A stretch of 64,000 bases of DNA from Mesotoga sp. BH458_6_3_2_1 (GTDB lineage Bacteria > Thermotogota > Thermotogae > Petrotogales > Kosmotogaceae). Below the pieces are notes generated by a model. It was not told the DNA's origin. It did not search any database and worked only from the letters and a program-made list of their open reading frames with translations. The position numbers were made by a program, and so were the translations under genes. Positions 33,875-42,965 of the stretch are shown here, one piece after another (position 1 is the stretch's first letter; every line of letters starts with the position of its first letter). The DNA is taken from the NCBI RefSeq assembly GCF_003664995.1, contig NZ_JFHL01000018.1:124001-188000 (forward strand), written 5' to 3'.

Positions 33875-34276
33875 ATGGGTGAGAAGAACTACAGCTTCAT
33901 GATCGAGCCCAATTTAGGCAAGATAGATGCTTTTTCTGCGAAGGTATCCGATATAGTCAGAAAAAACATGGGCAACGAAAACGGTTTCAGAGCCGGGCTC
34001 ATAGTTATCGAGGCTTGTTCTAACATAGTGAAGCATGGAGAACTTGACGAAGAAGACCGCATATCTGTCGATCTCACTATTGGAGAAGACAGAGTGACTA
34101 TCACTATCGAAGATACTTCCAAAGAGTTCAATCCCCTAGAGGTCGATGAGCCAGACCTCGAGGATATCGAGCTCCTTCAAAAAGGCGGAATGGGAGTTTA
34201 CCTCATTAGAAGGTTTTCGAGAGGGATAGAATACTCTTACGAAGACGGCAAGAATATACTGAGAATAACAATTTGA
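33875..34276 (+). CDS. RsbW/SpoIIAB-like anti-sigma serine kinase (HATPase)
   Basis: A 133-residue GHKL ATPase. VIEACSNIVKHGE is the N-box, VTIEDTSKEFNP the G1-like box and GGMGVYLIRRFSRGIEY the G2 box. It would phosphorylate the STAS protein and bind a sigma factor or other target. No sigma factor gene is nearby, so the target is not visible here. Last gene of the run. Confidence 0.9.
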   Translation: MGEKNYSFMIEPNLGKIDAFSAKVSDIVRKNMGNENGFRAGLIVIEACSNIVKHGELDEEDRISVDLTIGEDRVTITIEDTSKEFNPLEVDEPDLEDIELLQKGGMGVYLIRRFSRGIEYSYEDGKNILRITI

Positions 34277-34485
34277 AGGGCAGATTTACGTTAACTATTT
34301 GACTTGATTAGCCTTGATATGCTATAAGTAAGTGATCACAAACCAGCAGGTGCTGAAATGAAGAATAGACTTCTTTAATCGACAAAACTGAATACTTCCT
34401 CAAAAAAGCATCGAAAGACTTCGATTCTATTTGACCTTTCAATTTGAATGATTTCTAGCTTTAAGCCTTACTGGAGGTGATCACT

Positions 34486-36204
34486 TTGCTTCGAATATAC
34501 AATCTTTCAATTTCCTTTGGAAGTGTAGACGTTCTTAAGAAAATCAGTTTCGATCTCGCTGCAGGAGAGGTTTTGGCTGTCACCGGGGCAAACGGTGCCG
34601 GCAAGTCGACTCTCCTAAAATCAATTATAGGTGAAATCACTCCCTCGGATGGGAAAATAACTATAGAGCAAGGTATCAAACCGCTTCTTGTGAACCAGGA
34701 GACGTCAGACTTTCATGGGACAGTGAAGGAGTATCTTCTCGGGGCGAGAGAAGAGCTCTTCGATATCTACGAGAAATTGGGTGGGTCTGTAAATGATCCT
34801 ATGGCTTATGCGGAACTCATAAATGAATTTCATAATGTTGGGGGATTCGAGTTCGAAACGAAGATTTCTTCATCTCTAAATGAGTTTGGTATCGATGTTG
34901 ACAACCTGGATTTCCCGTACATGAATCTTTCCCATGGGCAGAAGAGAATTCTCTCACTGATTAGGGGAGTTCTCTCCGGTTCGAATCTTTTCTTGCTTGA
35001 CGAGCCGACAAACCATCTCGATATAGAAATGACCTTGAGACTTGAAGAGATCATTACCTCACTAAGCGAGAGAGGTGTTGGAGTTATTGTAGTGAGCCAT
35101 GACAGGAGATTCATCGACAAAGTCGCTCACAAGACGATCTGTCTGAAAAGGGGAGAGGCAGTAGGAGTTCGAGGAGGTTATTCTGAGATGCTGGCGCATC
35201 TTGAAAGAGATTTCCTCTCAAGACAGAAGACAAGTGAAGAAATAAGTAAGAAGATACGCCAACTGGAACTCGATGCGACCAGGAGAAAGAGCTGGTCCAA
35301 TTCAAGAGAGGCTTCAAAGAGATTTGCAAGCGATAAAGGCCATGAAGGACATATGGCGGCCAAACTAGCCAAACGGGCGTTAGCCGTACAGAAAAGGACT
35401 GAAAGACTGATCGGTGAACTGGAGTGCGAAAAACCGTTTGTTGAGAAGCCAGTTAATGTCAGGATTCCCAAATATGGAGTTCCGAAAAGAAAAATGGTCA
35501 TGGTGGAGAGCCTGTCGTTCTCTTACGGAGAAAATGAAGTCATAAGGGAGGCCTCTGTTAACATAGACACTTCCGATAGAGTCGGTCTCATTGGGCCGAA
35601 TGGTTCGGGGAAAACAACTCTGATTAAATGCCTTGTAGGAATTCTGGAACTATCGAGTGGCAAAATCTACAGAAATGAGAGTGTAAACTGGATGTACATT
35701 CCACAGAATGTCGCAGAACTCTTCGAAAGAAAAACTCCCTATGAAGAAATTGCCGACCTTGAACTGGAAGAGCCCGCAGTAAGAAGTCACCTGGCCAATA
35801 TCGGTCTCAAGAGAGAGAGGGCTTTCTCGGAGATTAAAACGATGAGCTATGGAGAGTTGATGAGGCTTGCCTTACTAAAATCTCTTCTTTCAAAGGTTGA
35901 GTTCATCTTCATGGACGAGCCAACCAATCATTTGGATATTGAATCTCTCGAAGTACTTGACAAACTTCTAAACGACTTCTCGGGAGGGTTTTTCTTCATT
36001 AGTCACGACAGGCAGTTCATTGCAGAACATGGCGAAAAAATTGTCACCATTGAAGAAGGTATGCTGAAGAGCTTCGAGTATTCGGAGGAAATTGATATCG
36101 ATTCCTTTACCCGCACAAAAGAGATTCTTGCGGACTCCTACGATGAGTCGATCTTCAGGAGAAGCTCAAAAAATCTCCTTCATAAGTCTGAGGAAGAAGA
36201 TTGA
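34486..36204 (+). CDS. ABC-F family ATPase
   Basis: Soluble protein of 572 residues with two ABC domains and no membrane part. Domain 1: GANGAGKSTLLKS, LSHGQKRILSLIRG, LLDEPTNHLD. The linker (about 240-330) is charged and helical. Domain 2: GPNGSGKTTLIKC, MSYGELMRLALL, FMDEPTNHLD. ABC-F proteins act on the ribosome, including in drug resistance. The signature motifs LSHGQ and MSYGE depart from LSGGE, as in divergent members. TTG 34486 sits 8 bases after GGAGGT and is preferred to GTG 34477 inside that site. The adjacent MFS exporter has a leader-peptide attenuator, which hints at an antibiotic-response cassette. Confidence 0.88.
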   Translation: MLRIYNLSISFGSVDVLKKISFDLAAGEVLAVTGANGAGKSTLLKSIIGEITPSDGKITIEQGIKPLLVNQETSDFHGTVKEYLLGAREELFDIYEKLGGSVNDPMAYAELINEFHNVGGFEFETKISSSLNEFGIDVDNLDFPYMNLSHGQKRILSLIRGVLSGSNLFLLDEPTNHLDIEMTLRLEEIITSLSERGVGVIVVSHDRRFIDKVAHKTICLKRGEAVGVRGGYSEMLAHLERDFLSRQKTSEEISKKIRQLELDATRRKSWSNSREASKRFASDKGHEGHMAAKLAKRALAVQKRTERLIGELECEKPFVEKPVNVRIPKYGVPKRKMVMVESLSFSYGENEVIREASVNIDTSDRVGLIGPNGSGKTTLIKCLVGILELSSGKIYRNESVNWMYIPQNVAELFERKTPYEEIADLELEEPAVRSHLANIGLKRERAFSEIKTMSYGELMRLALLKSLLSKVEFIFMDEPTNHLDIESLEVLDKLLNDFSGGFFFISHDRQFIAEHGEKIVTIEEGMLKSFEYSEEIDIDSFTRTKEILADSYDESIFRRSSKNLLHKSEEED

Positions 36205-36305
36205 GAGCTCGGCACCGGTGGAGTTTTTCCAGCGGCTGAACAACCCAGAGAATTGCAAGAAATACCTCATCCACATCGGGAGTTTTTTTATTAGCCTATT
36301 TGATG

Positions 36306-36311
36306 TATAAT
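36306..36311 (+). promoter_or_regulatory. Promoter -10 box of the MFS leader transcript
   Basis: A perfect TATAAT lies 36 bases before the leader ATG. The -35 position holds only a T-run (36283-36288), so the promoter may be weak or activated. Confidence 0.45.
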
Positions 36312-36347
36312 CTTCGTAACTCAATCCAGGAGAAGGAGCGAACCCAC

Positions 36348-36443
36348 ATGCTAGAAGTTATTCAGGCCTATAGAAGAGCTATTTTGGGCGGATTTTCGAG
36401 TTCCGTGGGTGAATGCTATCTCGTCGAGCCTGGGTTGCTCTGA
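36348..36443 (+). CDS. 31-codon leader peptide upstream of MFS exporter
   Basis: ATG 36348 with AAGGAG nine bases before it; stop TGA at 36441. The peptide starts MLEVIQAYRRAILGG and ends LVEPGLL. It has no family resemblance I recognise. Codons 25-28 (36420-36431) can pair with the 5' arm of the terminator that precedes the MFS gene, so ribosome position on this ORF could set whether the terminator forms. A start with its own ribosome binding site and the position between promoter and terminator support a regulatory role. Confidence 0.6.
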   Translation: MLEVIQAYRRAILGGFSSSVGECYLVEPGLL

Positions 36444-36460
36444 AATCTTAGCTGTGAATC

Positions 36461-36496
36461 AAGAGGCCGTGACGAGCGTCACGGCCTCTTTCTTTT
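36461..36496 (+). terminator. Intrinsic terminator/attenuator directly upstream of the MFS gene
   Basis: AAGAGGCCGTGACG (36461-36474) and CGTCACGGCCTCTT (36477-36490) are perfect complements, followed by TCTTTT. Only 13 bases separate its T-tract from the MFS start codon, so no promoter fits between them and the exporter must be expressed by readthrough. The segment CTCGTCG (36420-36426) is complementary to TGACGAG (36470-36476) with one G-U pair, and GCCT (36428-36431) to AGGC (36464-36467), giving an antiterminator. Confidence 0.8.
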
Positions 36497-36509
36497 GGGA
36501 GAAAATGTT

Positions 36510-37697
36510 ATGAATAATACGGTTGAGCGAATGAAAAGCAACATAAAGAAGAATTATTTATTCTCTTTCCTTATGAACATGAGACTGTCGAGCGGTCTAT
36601 GGATGATCTACATGGCCTTCAAGGGAATGAGTTTGACGCAGATCGGTTTCCTTGAAGGAATATTCCACGTGACCTCTTTGATGATGGAGGTCCCTACCGG
36701 GTCTGTAGCAGACTTGTTCGGTAGAAAGCTCAGCAGAACTATTGGTAGATGTCTCTCTCTTGCGAGTATTCTGGTGTTGATCGGTGCGACCAGCTTCTTT
36801 CATTTCACCATTTTCATGGTACTAGCTGCTCTTTCGTATAACCTGGAATCGGGTTCTGGAGAGGCTCTTGTATATGATTCTCTCAAATATCTGAAAACTG
36901 AAGAGAATTTCATATCGGTTCTTGGGAGGCAGGAGGCCATATTTCAAGTGTCTTCAGTTGCGGCGCTTCTACTAGGCGGGTTCCTGGGAACGTACAATTA
37001 TCACTATGCATTTTGGGTTTCCGCCGGGATCATCGCATTTTCGGCGGTCTATTCTCTTTCGTTCACAGAACCACCAATCCTCGAGTCTGTGGGCCGTAAC
37101 TCAAAAACCTTCCGGGGCTTCCTGAAGCAAATTGCTGATAGCTTCTCAATAATCGCTAGAGATAGAAAGGTTGCATTTCTTATCTTTTTTGTTCAGACAA
37201 TACTTGCATTCAGTGCCTGCATATTCTTTTACATTCAGAACTACTGGAAAGGACTTGGCCGTACCGAGTTCCAGATTGGCATATACCTCGCGGCCGGTTC
37301 GTTTCTAGCCGGATTAGTGGCCATGAAGGTTCAGAGGCTATCTCATCTGCTGAAGGAGAAGAAAGTCCTAATCATACTGCCTCTAATCTCCGTCGCATCC
37401 ATGTGGGGTGTGGCTCTTTGTTCAAACAAGTTACCCTTCTTCATGGTTGTAACCATGATTGAAGCTATGTTGTTTGTAGCGGGTAACGACTACATAAACA
37501 AGCTGATTCCATCCAAGAGCAGGGCAACGATAATATCCTTTGCAAGCATGATGTACAGCTTAGTAATGATAGTTTTCTTCCCCATCTTCGGAAGAATTGC
37601 TGACACAGTCTCGTTTGGAGTTGCTTTTATCTCATTGGCTGTTATGGCAAGCTGTCTTTATGTGCTTAGTATGTATCTACTCAAGAAGATCGGATGA
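36510..37697 (+). CDS. MFS family exporter
   Basis: Twelve-helix major facilitator of 395 residues. MSLTQIGFLEGIFHVTSLMMEVPTG followed by SVADLFGRKLSRTIGR is the loop 2-3 signature of drug/proton antiporters, and GRIADT repeats it in the second half. Substrate not known. ATG 36510 is preceded by GGGAGA, which is part of the sequence right after the attenuator; the in-frame TTG 36495 overlaps the T-tract and is unlikely. Confidence 0.88.
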   Translation: MNNTVERMKSNIKKNYLFSFLMNMRLSSGLWMIYMAFKGMSLTQIGFLEGIFHVTSLMMEVPTGSVADLFGRKLSRTIGRCLSLASILVLIGATSFFHFTIFMVLAALSYNLESGSGEALVYDSLKYLKTEENFISVLGRQEAIFQVSSVAALLLGGFLGTYNYHYAFWVSAGIIAFSAVYSLSFTEPPILESVGRNSKTFRGFLKQIADSFSIIARDRKVAFLIFFVQTILAFSACIFFYIQNYWKGLGRTEFQIGIYLAAGSFLAGLVAMKVQRLSHLLKEKKVLIILPLISVASMWGVALCSNKLPFFMVVTMIEAMLFVAGNDYINKLIPSKSRATIISFASMMYSLVMIVFFPIFGRIADTVSFGVAFISLAVMASCLYVLSMYLLKKIG

Positions 37698-37774
37698 AAG
37701 AGTTGATTCGTGCTCTTTGAAGCGATGCCGGTCAAAAAACCGCCTCGGGTTCCAGTTTCAGGAGAGTGGAATGC

Positions 37775-38734
37775 TTAGTAAAGGTGACAGCTTACAAAGT
37801 GATCTTTCGTTACCTCGGTCATTTGCGGCTTCACACTCGAACAAATCGCCATTCTTCTGAAACATCTGGGGTGAAAGAAGCATCCAGTTGGGGGATTCAA
37901 GGGACTGGGAGCATCACCTTCAAGTATTATTCTTTCAAGCTTGTGACCGGTTTCACCGGGAATTGCCGAAAGGAGGGACTGAGTATATGGGTGAAGCGGT
38001 GATCTATATAGCTCTTCAGATTCGGAGAGCTCAACGATTTCGCCAAGATACATGACGGCTATTCTGTCGCAGAAGTAATGAACAACGTTCAAATCATGGG
38101 AAATGAAGAGATAGGTCAGAGAAAGCCTCTCCTGAAGGTCGTTCATAAGGTTAAGAATTTGTGCCTGAATAGAGACATCGAGGGAAGAAATCGGTTCATC
38201 GGCTATTACGACTTCAGGATTCAGAATTAATGCGTTCATTATTCCTACGCGTTGTTTTTGACCTCCAGAAAGCTCGTGAGGAAATCTCCCCAACAGATCC
38301 TTGTCCAGTCCGACAAGGTTCATACTCTCCAAAATCAATTCTTTTATCTCTTTCTTCTGCATTCCCATTGCTCTCAAAGGTTCTCTCAGTATCCATTCGA
38401 CTGTTCCTTTTGGATTCAAGGAACCGGAAGTGTCTTGAAAGATTAGCTGAACCTTCTTTCTGAATTCCCGTTTCTGATCTCTATTCAGCGAAGTGACATC
38501 ATTGCCTTTGAAGAGGATCCTCCCCTCCGTCGGTTTTAAAAGCCCCACGATTGTATAGGCGGCCGTTGATTTTCCACAACCTGACTCACCAACAAGTCCG
38601 AAAGATTCTCCTTTAGAAATGCTTAAGGAAACTCCGTTAAGTGCCTTGATCGATCCCGGCTTCTTCAGCAATCGGGTTCTTCTCAGCCTGTAATGTTTTC
38701 TAAGGTTGTGAATCTCCAGAATACCTTTCTTCAT
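37775..38734 (-). CDS. dppF: Oligopeptide/dipeptide ABC transporter ATP-binding protein
   Basis: ATPase of 319 residues: GESGCGKSTAAYT, LSGGQKQRVGIMNALI, VIADEPISSLD and the C-terminal oligopeptide-transporter extension with CFFHPRC. ATG 38734 overlaps the DppD stop as TGATG; the longer frame to 38758 is a shadow. The last gene of the dppABCDF operon. In Thermotogota, Opp-type systems may carry peptides or oligosaccharides, so the substrate class is open. Confidence 0.92.
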   Translation of the reverse strand: MKKGILEIHNLRKHYRLRRTRLLKKPGSIKALNGVSLSISKGESFGLVGESGCGKSTAAYTIVGLLKPTEGRILFKGNDVTSLNRDQKREFRKKVQLIFQDTSGSLNPKGTVEWILREPLRAMGMQKKEIKELILESMNLVGLDKDLLGRFPHELSGGQKQRVGIMNALILNPEVVIADEPISSLDVSIQAQILNLMNDLQERLSLTYLFISHDLNVVHYFCDRIAVMYLGEIVELSESEELYRSPLHPYTQSLLSAIPGETGHKLERIILEGDAPSPLNPPTGCFFHPRCFRRMAICSSVKPQMTEVTKDHFVSCHLY

Positions 38735-39711
38735 CAAATGTCTCCAGCAAGGAAGCATCTCGCTTCGTGATCATTGGTCATCTTTTTGAATTCGGGGAAC
38801 TCTTTCTTGCATCTTTCGACAGCGTAGCCACATCTTGGCTCAAATGGGCAACCGGGAATTGATTCCGCTATTGACGGCACTCGGCCGCGAATGTCGAAAA
38901 GCTCTTTGCCTTTTGAGTCTCTCTTAGGTATGGCTTTCATAAGTCCCATTGTGTAAGGATGGGCCGGATCAGTGAAAAGCTTACTGACAGGTGCCTTCTC
39001 AACGATGTGCCCGGCATACATAACGTAGACCATCGAGCAGATCTCCCGAATTACTCCGAGATTGTGCGAAATGAAAATTATCGAGGAGTATCTCTCGCGA
39101 TTTATCTCTCTTAACAATTCCAGTATCTGTGCCTGTATTGTTACGTCTAGAGAAGTAGTGGGCTCATCTGCAATTATTAGTTTTGGATTGCAGACTATGG
39201 CTATAGCTATAGCTATTCTCTGCCTCATACCGCCCGACAGTTCGTGAGGGTACTTGCCGTATGTTCTTTCTGGATCTGGAAGACCGACACCTTTCATGAT
39301 CTCAAGAACCCTTGAGAATCGCTCCTCCTTGTCTAGAGAAGTGTGCATCTTAAGGTTTTCGTCAATCTGCCACCCGACCTTAAGTAGAGGATTGAGTGAT
39401 GAAAGTGTCTCCTGAAAGATCATCGAGATATCCTTTCCACGTATTTGCCTGGTTTTCTCCTCATTAAGAGAAAGCAGATCGGTTCCTGAGAAGAAGAGAC
39501 TTCCTTTCAGGCGCGAATTCCCTGGAAGCAACCTCATTATGGAAAGAGCTGTCACGGTCTTTCCGCATCCAGATTCTCCAACGATCCCTACTATCTCCTT
39601 CTCCAGCACCTCCAGAGATATGCCCTTCACCGCGTAGAGCATTCCTTCTGCAGAATCGAAGGCGATTTTGAGATCTTTGATTTCTAACAGAGGCTCTTTT
39701 TCAACTCGCAT
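38734..39711 (-). CDS. dppD: Oligopeptide/dipeptide ABC transporter ATP-binding protein
   Basis: ATPase of 325 residues: GESGCGKTVTALS, LSGGMRQRIAIAIAI, IIADEPTTSLD and the C-terminal GCPFEPRCGYAVERC cysteine segment, which in DppD/OppD proteins binds an Fe-S cluster. Eleven bases after the DppC gene. Confidence 0.92.
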   Translation of the reverse strand: MRVEKEPLLEIKDLKIAFDSAEGMLYAVKGISLEVLEKEIVGIVGESGCGKTVTALSIMRLLPGNSRLKGSLFFSGTDLLSLNEEKTRQIRGKDISMIFQETLSSLNPLLKVGWQIDENLKMHTSLDKEERFSRVLEIMKGVGLPDPERTYGKYPHELSGGMRQRIAIAIAIVCNPKLIIADEPTTSLDVTIQAQILELLREINRERYSSIIFISHNLGVIREICSMVYVMYAGHIVEKAPVSKLFTDPAHPYTMGLMKAIPKRDSKGKELFDIRGRVPSIAESIPGCPFEPRCGYAVERCKKEFPEFKKMTNDHEARCFLAGDI

Positions 39712-39721
39712 ATGCCCTCAC

Positions 39722-40528
39722 CTATTCTCTCTTCTCTCTCATGTCCCGAATCCCATCTCCGAGAAAATTGAAGCCCAGCACAAGAAGCGTGATAAAGATT
39801 CCAGGTGCTATCGCGTACCAGGGGCTGACGGTTATGAAGACCTGAGACTCACTCAGCATTCTTCCCCAGCTGGGATTGGGCGGCTGAATTCCAAGTCCAA
39901 GATAGCTGAGCGCCGCTTCGGCCAGAACCGCATTTGAAAAACCCATAGATGCTGCGACTACAATTGGGGAAAGCACATTAGGCAAAATGTGTCTGAACAT
40001 GATACGCAGGTTTGAGACTCCTTTTACCTTTGCACTCCTTACGTAATCCAGCTCTTTATGCTGGATAAAGCCACTTCTTGTGATCCTGGCAAATGAAGGA
40101 ATTGACATAATACCTATTGCGACTATCGTGTTTCTTAGACCCACCCCAAAGACTGAAACGAACATCAGTGCAAGGAGAATGCTGGGGAAGGCCATCATCG
40201 CATCGATGAATCTCATGATTATCTCATCGACCATTCCACCGAAATAACCTGACACGGCACCGATCGTTACTCCAAAGAGAGTTCCGATAGAAACTGCAAC
40301 CAATCCCACAAAAAAGGCCGTCTGAGAAGCTTTCATGATCCTGCTAAGCACATCTCTTCCGAAATTGTCTGTACCCAAAAGGTGGCGGCCTGACGGAGGT
40401 GAAAAACGCTCTTCCCTGTTGATTTCCGTTACTGAAAATGGCGTGTAAAACAAACTCACAATCATCATTGAGAACAGAAGAGATATCAATACAATTCCAA
40501 TTTTGAGATTTATGCTCCTCCTGTCCAT
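39722..40528 (-). CDS. dppC: Oligopeptide/dipeptide ABC transporter permease
   Basis: Permease of 268 residues with six predicted helices. RHLLGTDNFGRDVLSRIM is the DppC/OppC N-terminal signature, and EAALSYLGLGIQPPNPSWG is the EAA coupling loop and its C-terminal continuation. ATG 40528 comes directly after the DppB stop, with GAGGA as its ribosome binding site. Confidence 0.93.
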   Translation of the reverse strand: MDRRSINLKIGIVLISLLFSMMIVSLFYTPFSVTEINREERFSPPSGRHLLGTDNFGRDVLSRIMKASQTAFFVGLVAVSIGTLFGVTIGAVSGYFGGMVDEIIMRFIDAMMAFPSILLALMFVSVFGVGLRNTIVAIGIMSIPSFARITRSGFIQHKELDYVRSAKVKGVSNLRIMFRHILPNVLSPIVVAASMGFSNAVLAEAALSYLGLGIQPPNPSWGRMLSESQVFITVSPWYAIAPGIFITLLVLGFNFLGDGIRDMREKRE

Positions 40529-40529
40529 A

Positions 40530-41480
40530 TTATCCTCGTGCACCCAATCTGATTCGAGGGTCGATTACGGTATAAACAATGTCTATCAGGAAGTTGATGA
40601 TCACAATTATAAACGCAATGTACAGCACCATCCCCTGGACGAGAGGCAGGTCTCGGGTTGAGATCGCATTTATCAACAGTCTTCCAAGACCGGGGAGCGT
40701 GAAAACCTGTTCGATCACAATGGAACCTCCAAGAATGTTTGCCGCTATCATACCGAGGACTGTAATGATCGGAATGAGGGAGTTCTTCAGTACATGCTTG
40801 TACAACACAGAGTTCATGTTCAAACCCTTCGATAGGGCCAGCTGTACGTAGTCGCTCTTCATCTGATCCATTACGGAGTTTCTCGTATACCTTATGATCG
40901 AAGCAATTGACGGAAGGGCAATTGCGATGGCGGGGAGCAGCAGAGACTTGAAAGCTCCTACGGCATCCTCGCTCCAAGGGACGTACCCTCCAGGTGAAAC
41001 CCAGCGGAGGACAATTCCAAATATGTACATCAAGATTATCCCGCTCCAGAAAGAAGGGATGGCCATTCCGATCTGTGAGATCATAGAGATCAAAATGCCG
41101 GGAAGTCTGTGACCATATTTTGCACTGACTATTCCTAGAGGAATTCCGATTAGAGTAATGAACATCATGGCCATAACCGCCAGCGAAAGAGTTACCGGTA
41201 TCCTGTCAAAAATCAGATCAGATACTGGGACTGAGTATCTCATAGAAGTACCAAGGTCGCCAGTCAGAAGACCCCTAATCCACCTTGAAAGCCTCTCTTC
41301 GAGAGGATCGTCCAGTCCCAATTCGGCTGAAAGAGCTTCGAATTGCGATTCTTCAGCGTCTACGCCAAGTCTCGACAGTGCAGGATTTCCGGGGATCACC
41401 TCGAAGGCCACAAAAGCTATGAGCGAAACCAGAAGCACTGTAAAAACCATGGCAAAGAGTTTCTTCACATATACATACAC
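40530..41480 (-). CDS. dppB: Oligopeptide/dipeptide ABC transporter permease
   Basis: Permease of 316 residues. The N-terminal helix, a periplasmic domain with LGLDDPLEERLSRWIRGLLTG, GTSMRYSVPVSDLI and the C-terminal EQVFTLPGLGRLLINAI are DppB/OppB hallmarks. GTG 41480 follows GAGGAG. Confidence 0.93.
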   Translation of the reverse strand: MYVYVKKLFAMVFTVLLVSLIAFVAFEVIPGNPALSRLGVDAEESQFEALSAELGLDDPLEERLSRWIRGLLTGDLGTSMRYSVPVSDLIFDRIPVTLSLAVMAMMFITLIGIPLGIVSAKYGHRLPGILISMISQIGMAIPSFWSGIILMYIFGIVLRWVSPGGYVPWSEDAVGAFKSLLLPAIAIALPSIASIIRYTRNSVMDQMKSDYVQLALSKGLNMNSVLYKHVLKNSLIPIITVLGMIAANILGGSIVIEQVFTLPGLGRLLINAISTRDLPLVQGMVLYIAFIIVIINFLIDIVYTVIDPRIRLGARG

Positions 41481-41495
41481 AGATGGCGCTCCTCG

Positions 41496-42965
41496 CTAAC
41501 GGTAATAAAGAGTTGACATATCCTGTACGTACAGTGGATAAACCTTGTACCCAAATAGATCGGGAGCAAGTGCCACAATGAAGTTGGGATCCATTATGTA
41601 AACCGCCGCAGCATCTTCTGTGAGGATTCTCTGTGCCTGCTTGAATAGAGAGGCCTTCTCTTCAATGTCAGTTCTCTCAATGGCCATTTTGACCACTCGA
41701 TCGTATTCGCTGTTGAAGTAGTTGTAGAAGTTCCTCGGATAATCGGAAATGTACCGCCTCAAAATATCGTACGCGCTTAGTTTCCCAGTAAGACCAATTA
41801 TTGTCAATTCGTACTCTCTTGACGTATAGACCTTGTCCAGCCATACACTCCATTCTACCAGCTCTATTTCGGCTTCTATGCCAACTCTTTTAAGCTGTTC
41901 GACAATTATCTGAGCCGTATCTATATGGAACTGGTAGTTCGAAGGTACCGTAATCTTTGTCTTGAAGCCGTCAAGATACCCTGCCTCAGAAAGAAGTTGC
42001 CTTGACCTTACCAAACTGGTTTCATAATAATCCTCGAGACCCTCCAGATAATATCTGCTCATTATTGGAGACATGTTTGAGCCGAGCTTTGTTCCGTACC
42101 CGCCAGCTACGATTTCTATTATTTCGTCCTTGTCCACAGCGTGATTAATCGCCCTCCTGACTCTAATGTCGTCAAAAGGGCTGACCGCATGGTTCATTGC
42201 CATCAACTGGACCATGTTTTGTTCTGCAGTTATTAAGTTGAACCGATTACCCAGAACCATTGCCTGAATTGCGTCGAGTCTTGGAAGTATCTGAACTTCA
42301 CCTGCCATGAAACTCATGATAGCAGCCTGGTTGTCGGGAATTATCCTGAATTCGACTTCATCCACTATTGGCAGTTTGGGGTTCCAGTATTCGTCAAATT
42401 TCTCTATTACAAGCCTTTGGCCCGGCTGATACTTGACAAATTTGAACGGTCCCGTTCCGATCGGGTTGAGTTCATGGTTGTCATTATTTGCGGGAATGAT
42501 CGCAATGATGAACTTCTCGAGAAAGTCGGTGTTCAGGGTATTGAGTTCCACCTTTATTGTCTTTTCGTCTACCGCTTCGATCTTTGAGACGAATTTTTCG
42601 AAGTCTGATGAAAGGCCCCTTTCCTGATTGTTTCCTTTCAGCCTTTTCAGAGAGTACAGAACATCGTCGACAGTAACCTCAGATCCGTTATGGAATTTAA
42701 CGCCGCTTCTTAACGTAAAAGTATAGGTCAGGCCATCATCCGATATATGGTAATCCTCGGCCACGGCCGGAACAACACTTCCATTCGAGTCGGGTTTGAG
42801 GAGACCCTCAAATACGTTGAACATCATTTCGTAAGTCCCCGAAGCAGCCGCTCTATGTGGATCAAGAAAATCGGGATCTTGCATCACTGCGACCACGATT
42901 TTTTGAGATAGCAAACTGGTCACTGTAATGAAAAAAAGCGTGATTATCACGAGAATCTTTCTCAT
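41496..42965 (-). CDS. dppA: Extracellular solute-binding protein, family 5 (peptide-binding type)
   Basis: Protein of 489 residues with a Sec signal peptide (about 1-20) and a family 5 binding fold. DPDFLDPHRAAASGTYEMMFNVFEGLLK at the N-terminus and LTYTFTLRSGVKFHNGSEVTVDDV are diagnostic. No lipobox cysteine, so it is probably soluble or held by its uncleaved signal. First gene of the operon, 15 bases before dppB. It could import peptides, including processed signalling peptides, but nothing in the sequence shows the ligand. Confidence 0.9.
   Translation of the reverse strand: MRKILVIITLFFITVTSLLSQKIVVAVMQDPDFLDPHRAAASGTYEMMFNVFEGLLKPDSNGSVVPAVAEDYHISDDGLTYTFTLRSGVKFHNGSEVTVDDVLYSLKRLKGNNQERGLSSDFEKFVSKIEAVDEKTIKVELNTLNTDFLEKFIIAIIPANNDNHELNPIGTGPFKFVKYQPGQRLVIEKFDEYWNPKLPIVDEVEFRIIPDNQAAIMSFMAGEVQILPRLDAIQAMVLGNRFNLITAEQNMVQLMAMNHAVSPFDDIRVRRAINHAVDKDEIIEIVAGGYGTKLGSNMSPIMSRYYLEGLEDYYETSLVRSRQLLSEAGYLDGFKTKITVPSNYQFHIDTAQIIVEQLKRVGIEAEIELVEWSVWLDKVYTSREYELTIIGLTGKLSAYDILRRYISDYPRNFYNYFNSEYDRVVKMAIERTDIEEKASLFKQAQRILTEDAAAVYIMDPNFIVALAPDLFGYKVYPLYVQDMSTLYYR

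Noticed and set aside
37697-37860. Plus-strand ORFs running past the MFS stop into the dppF region
   Set aside because: They are antisense to the dppF 3' end, without ribosome binding sites or recognisable domains.
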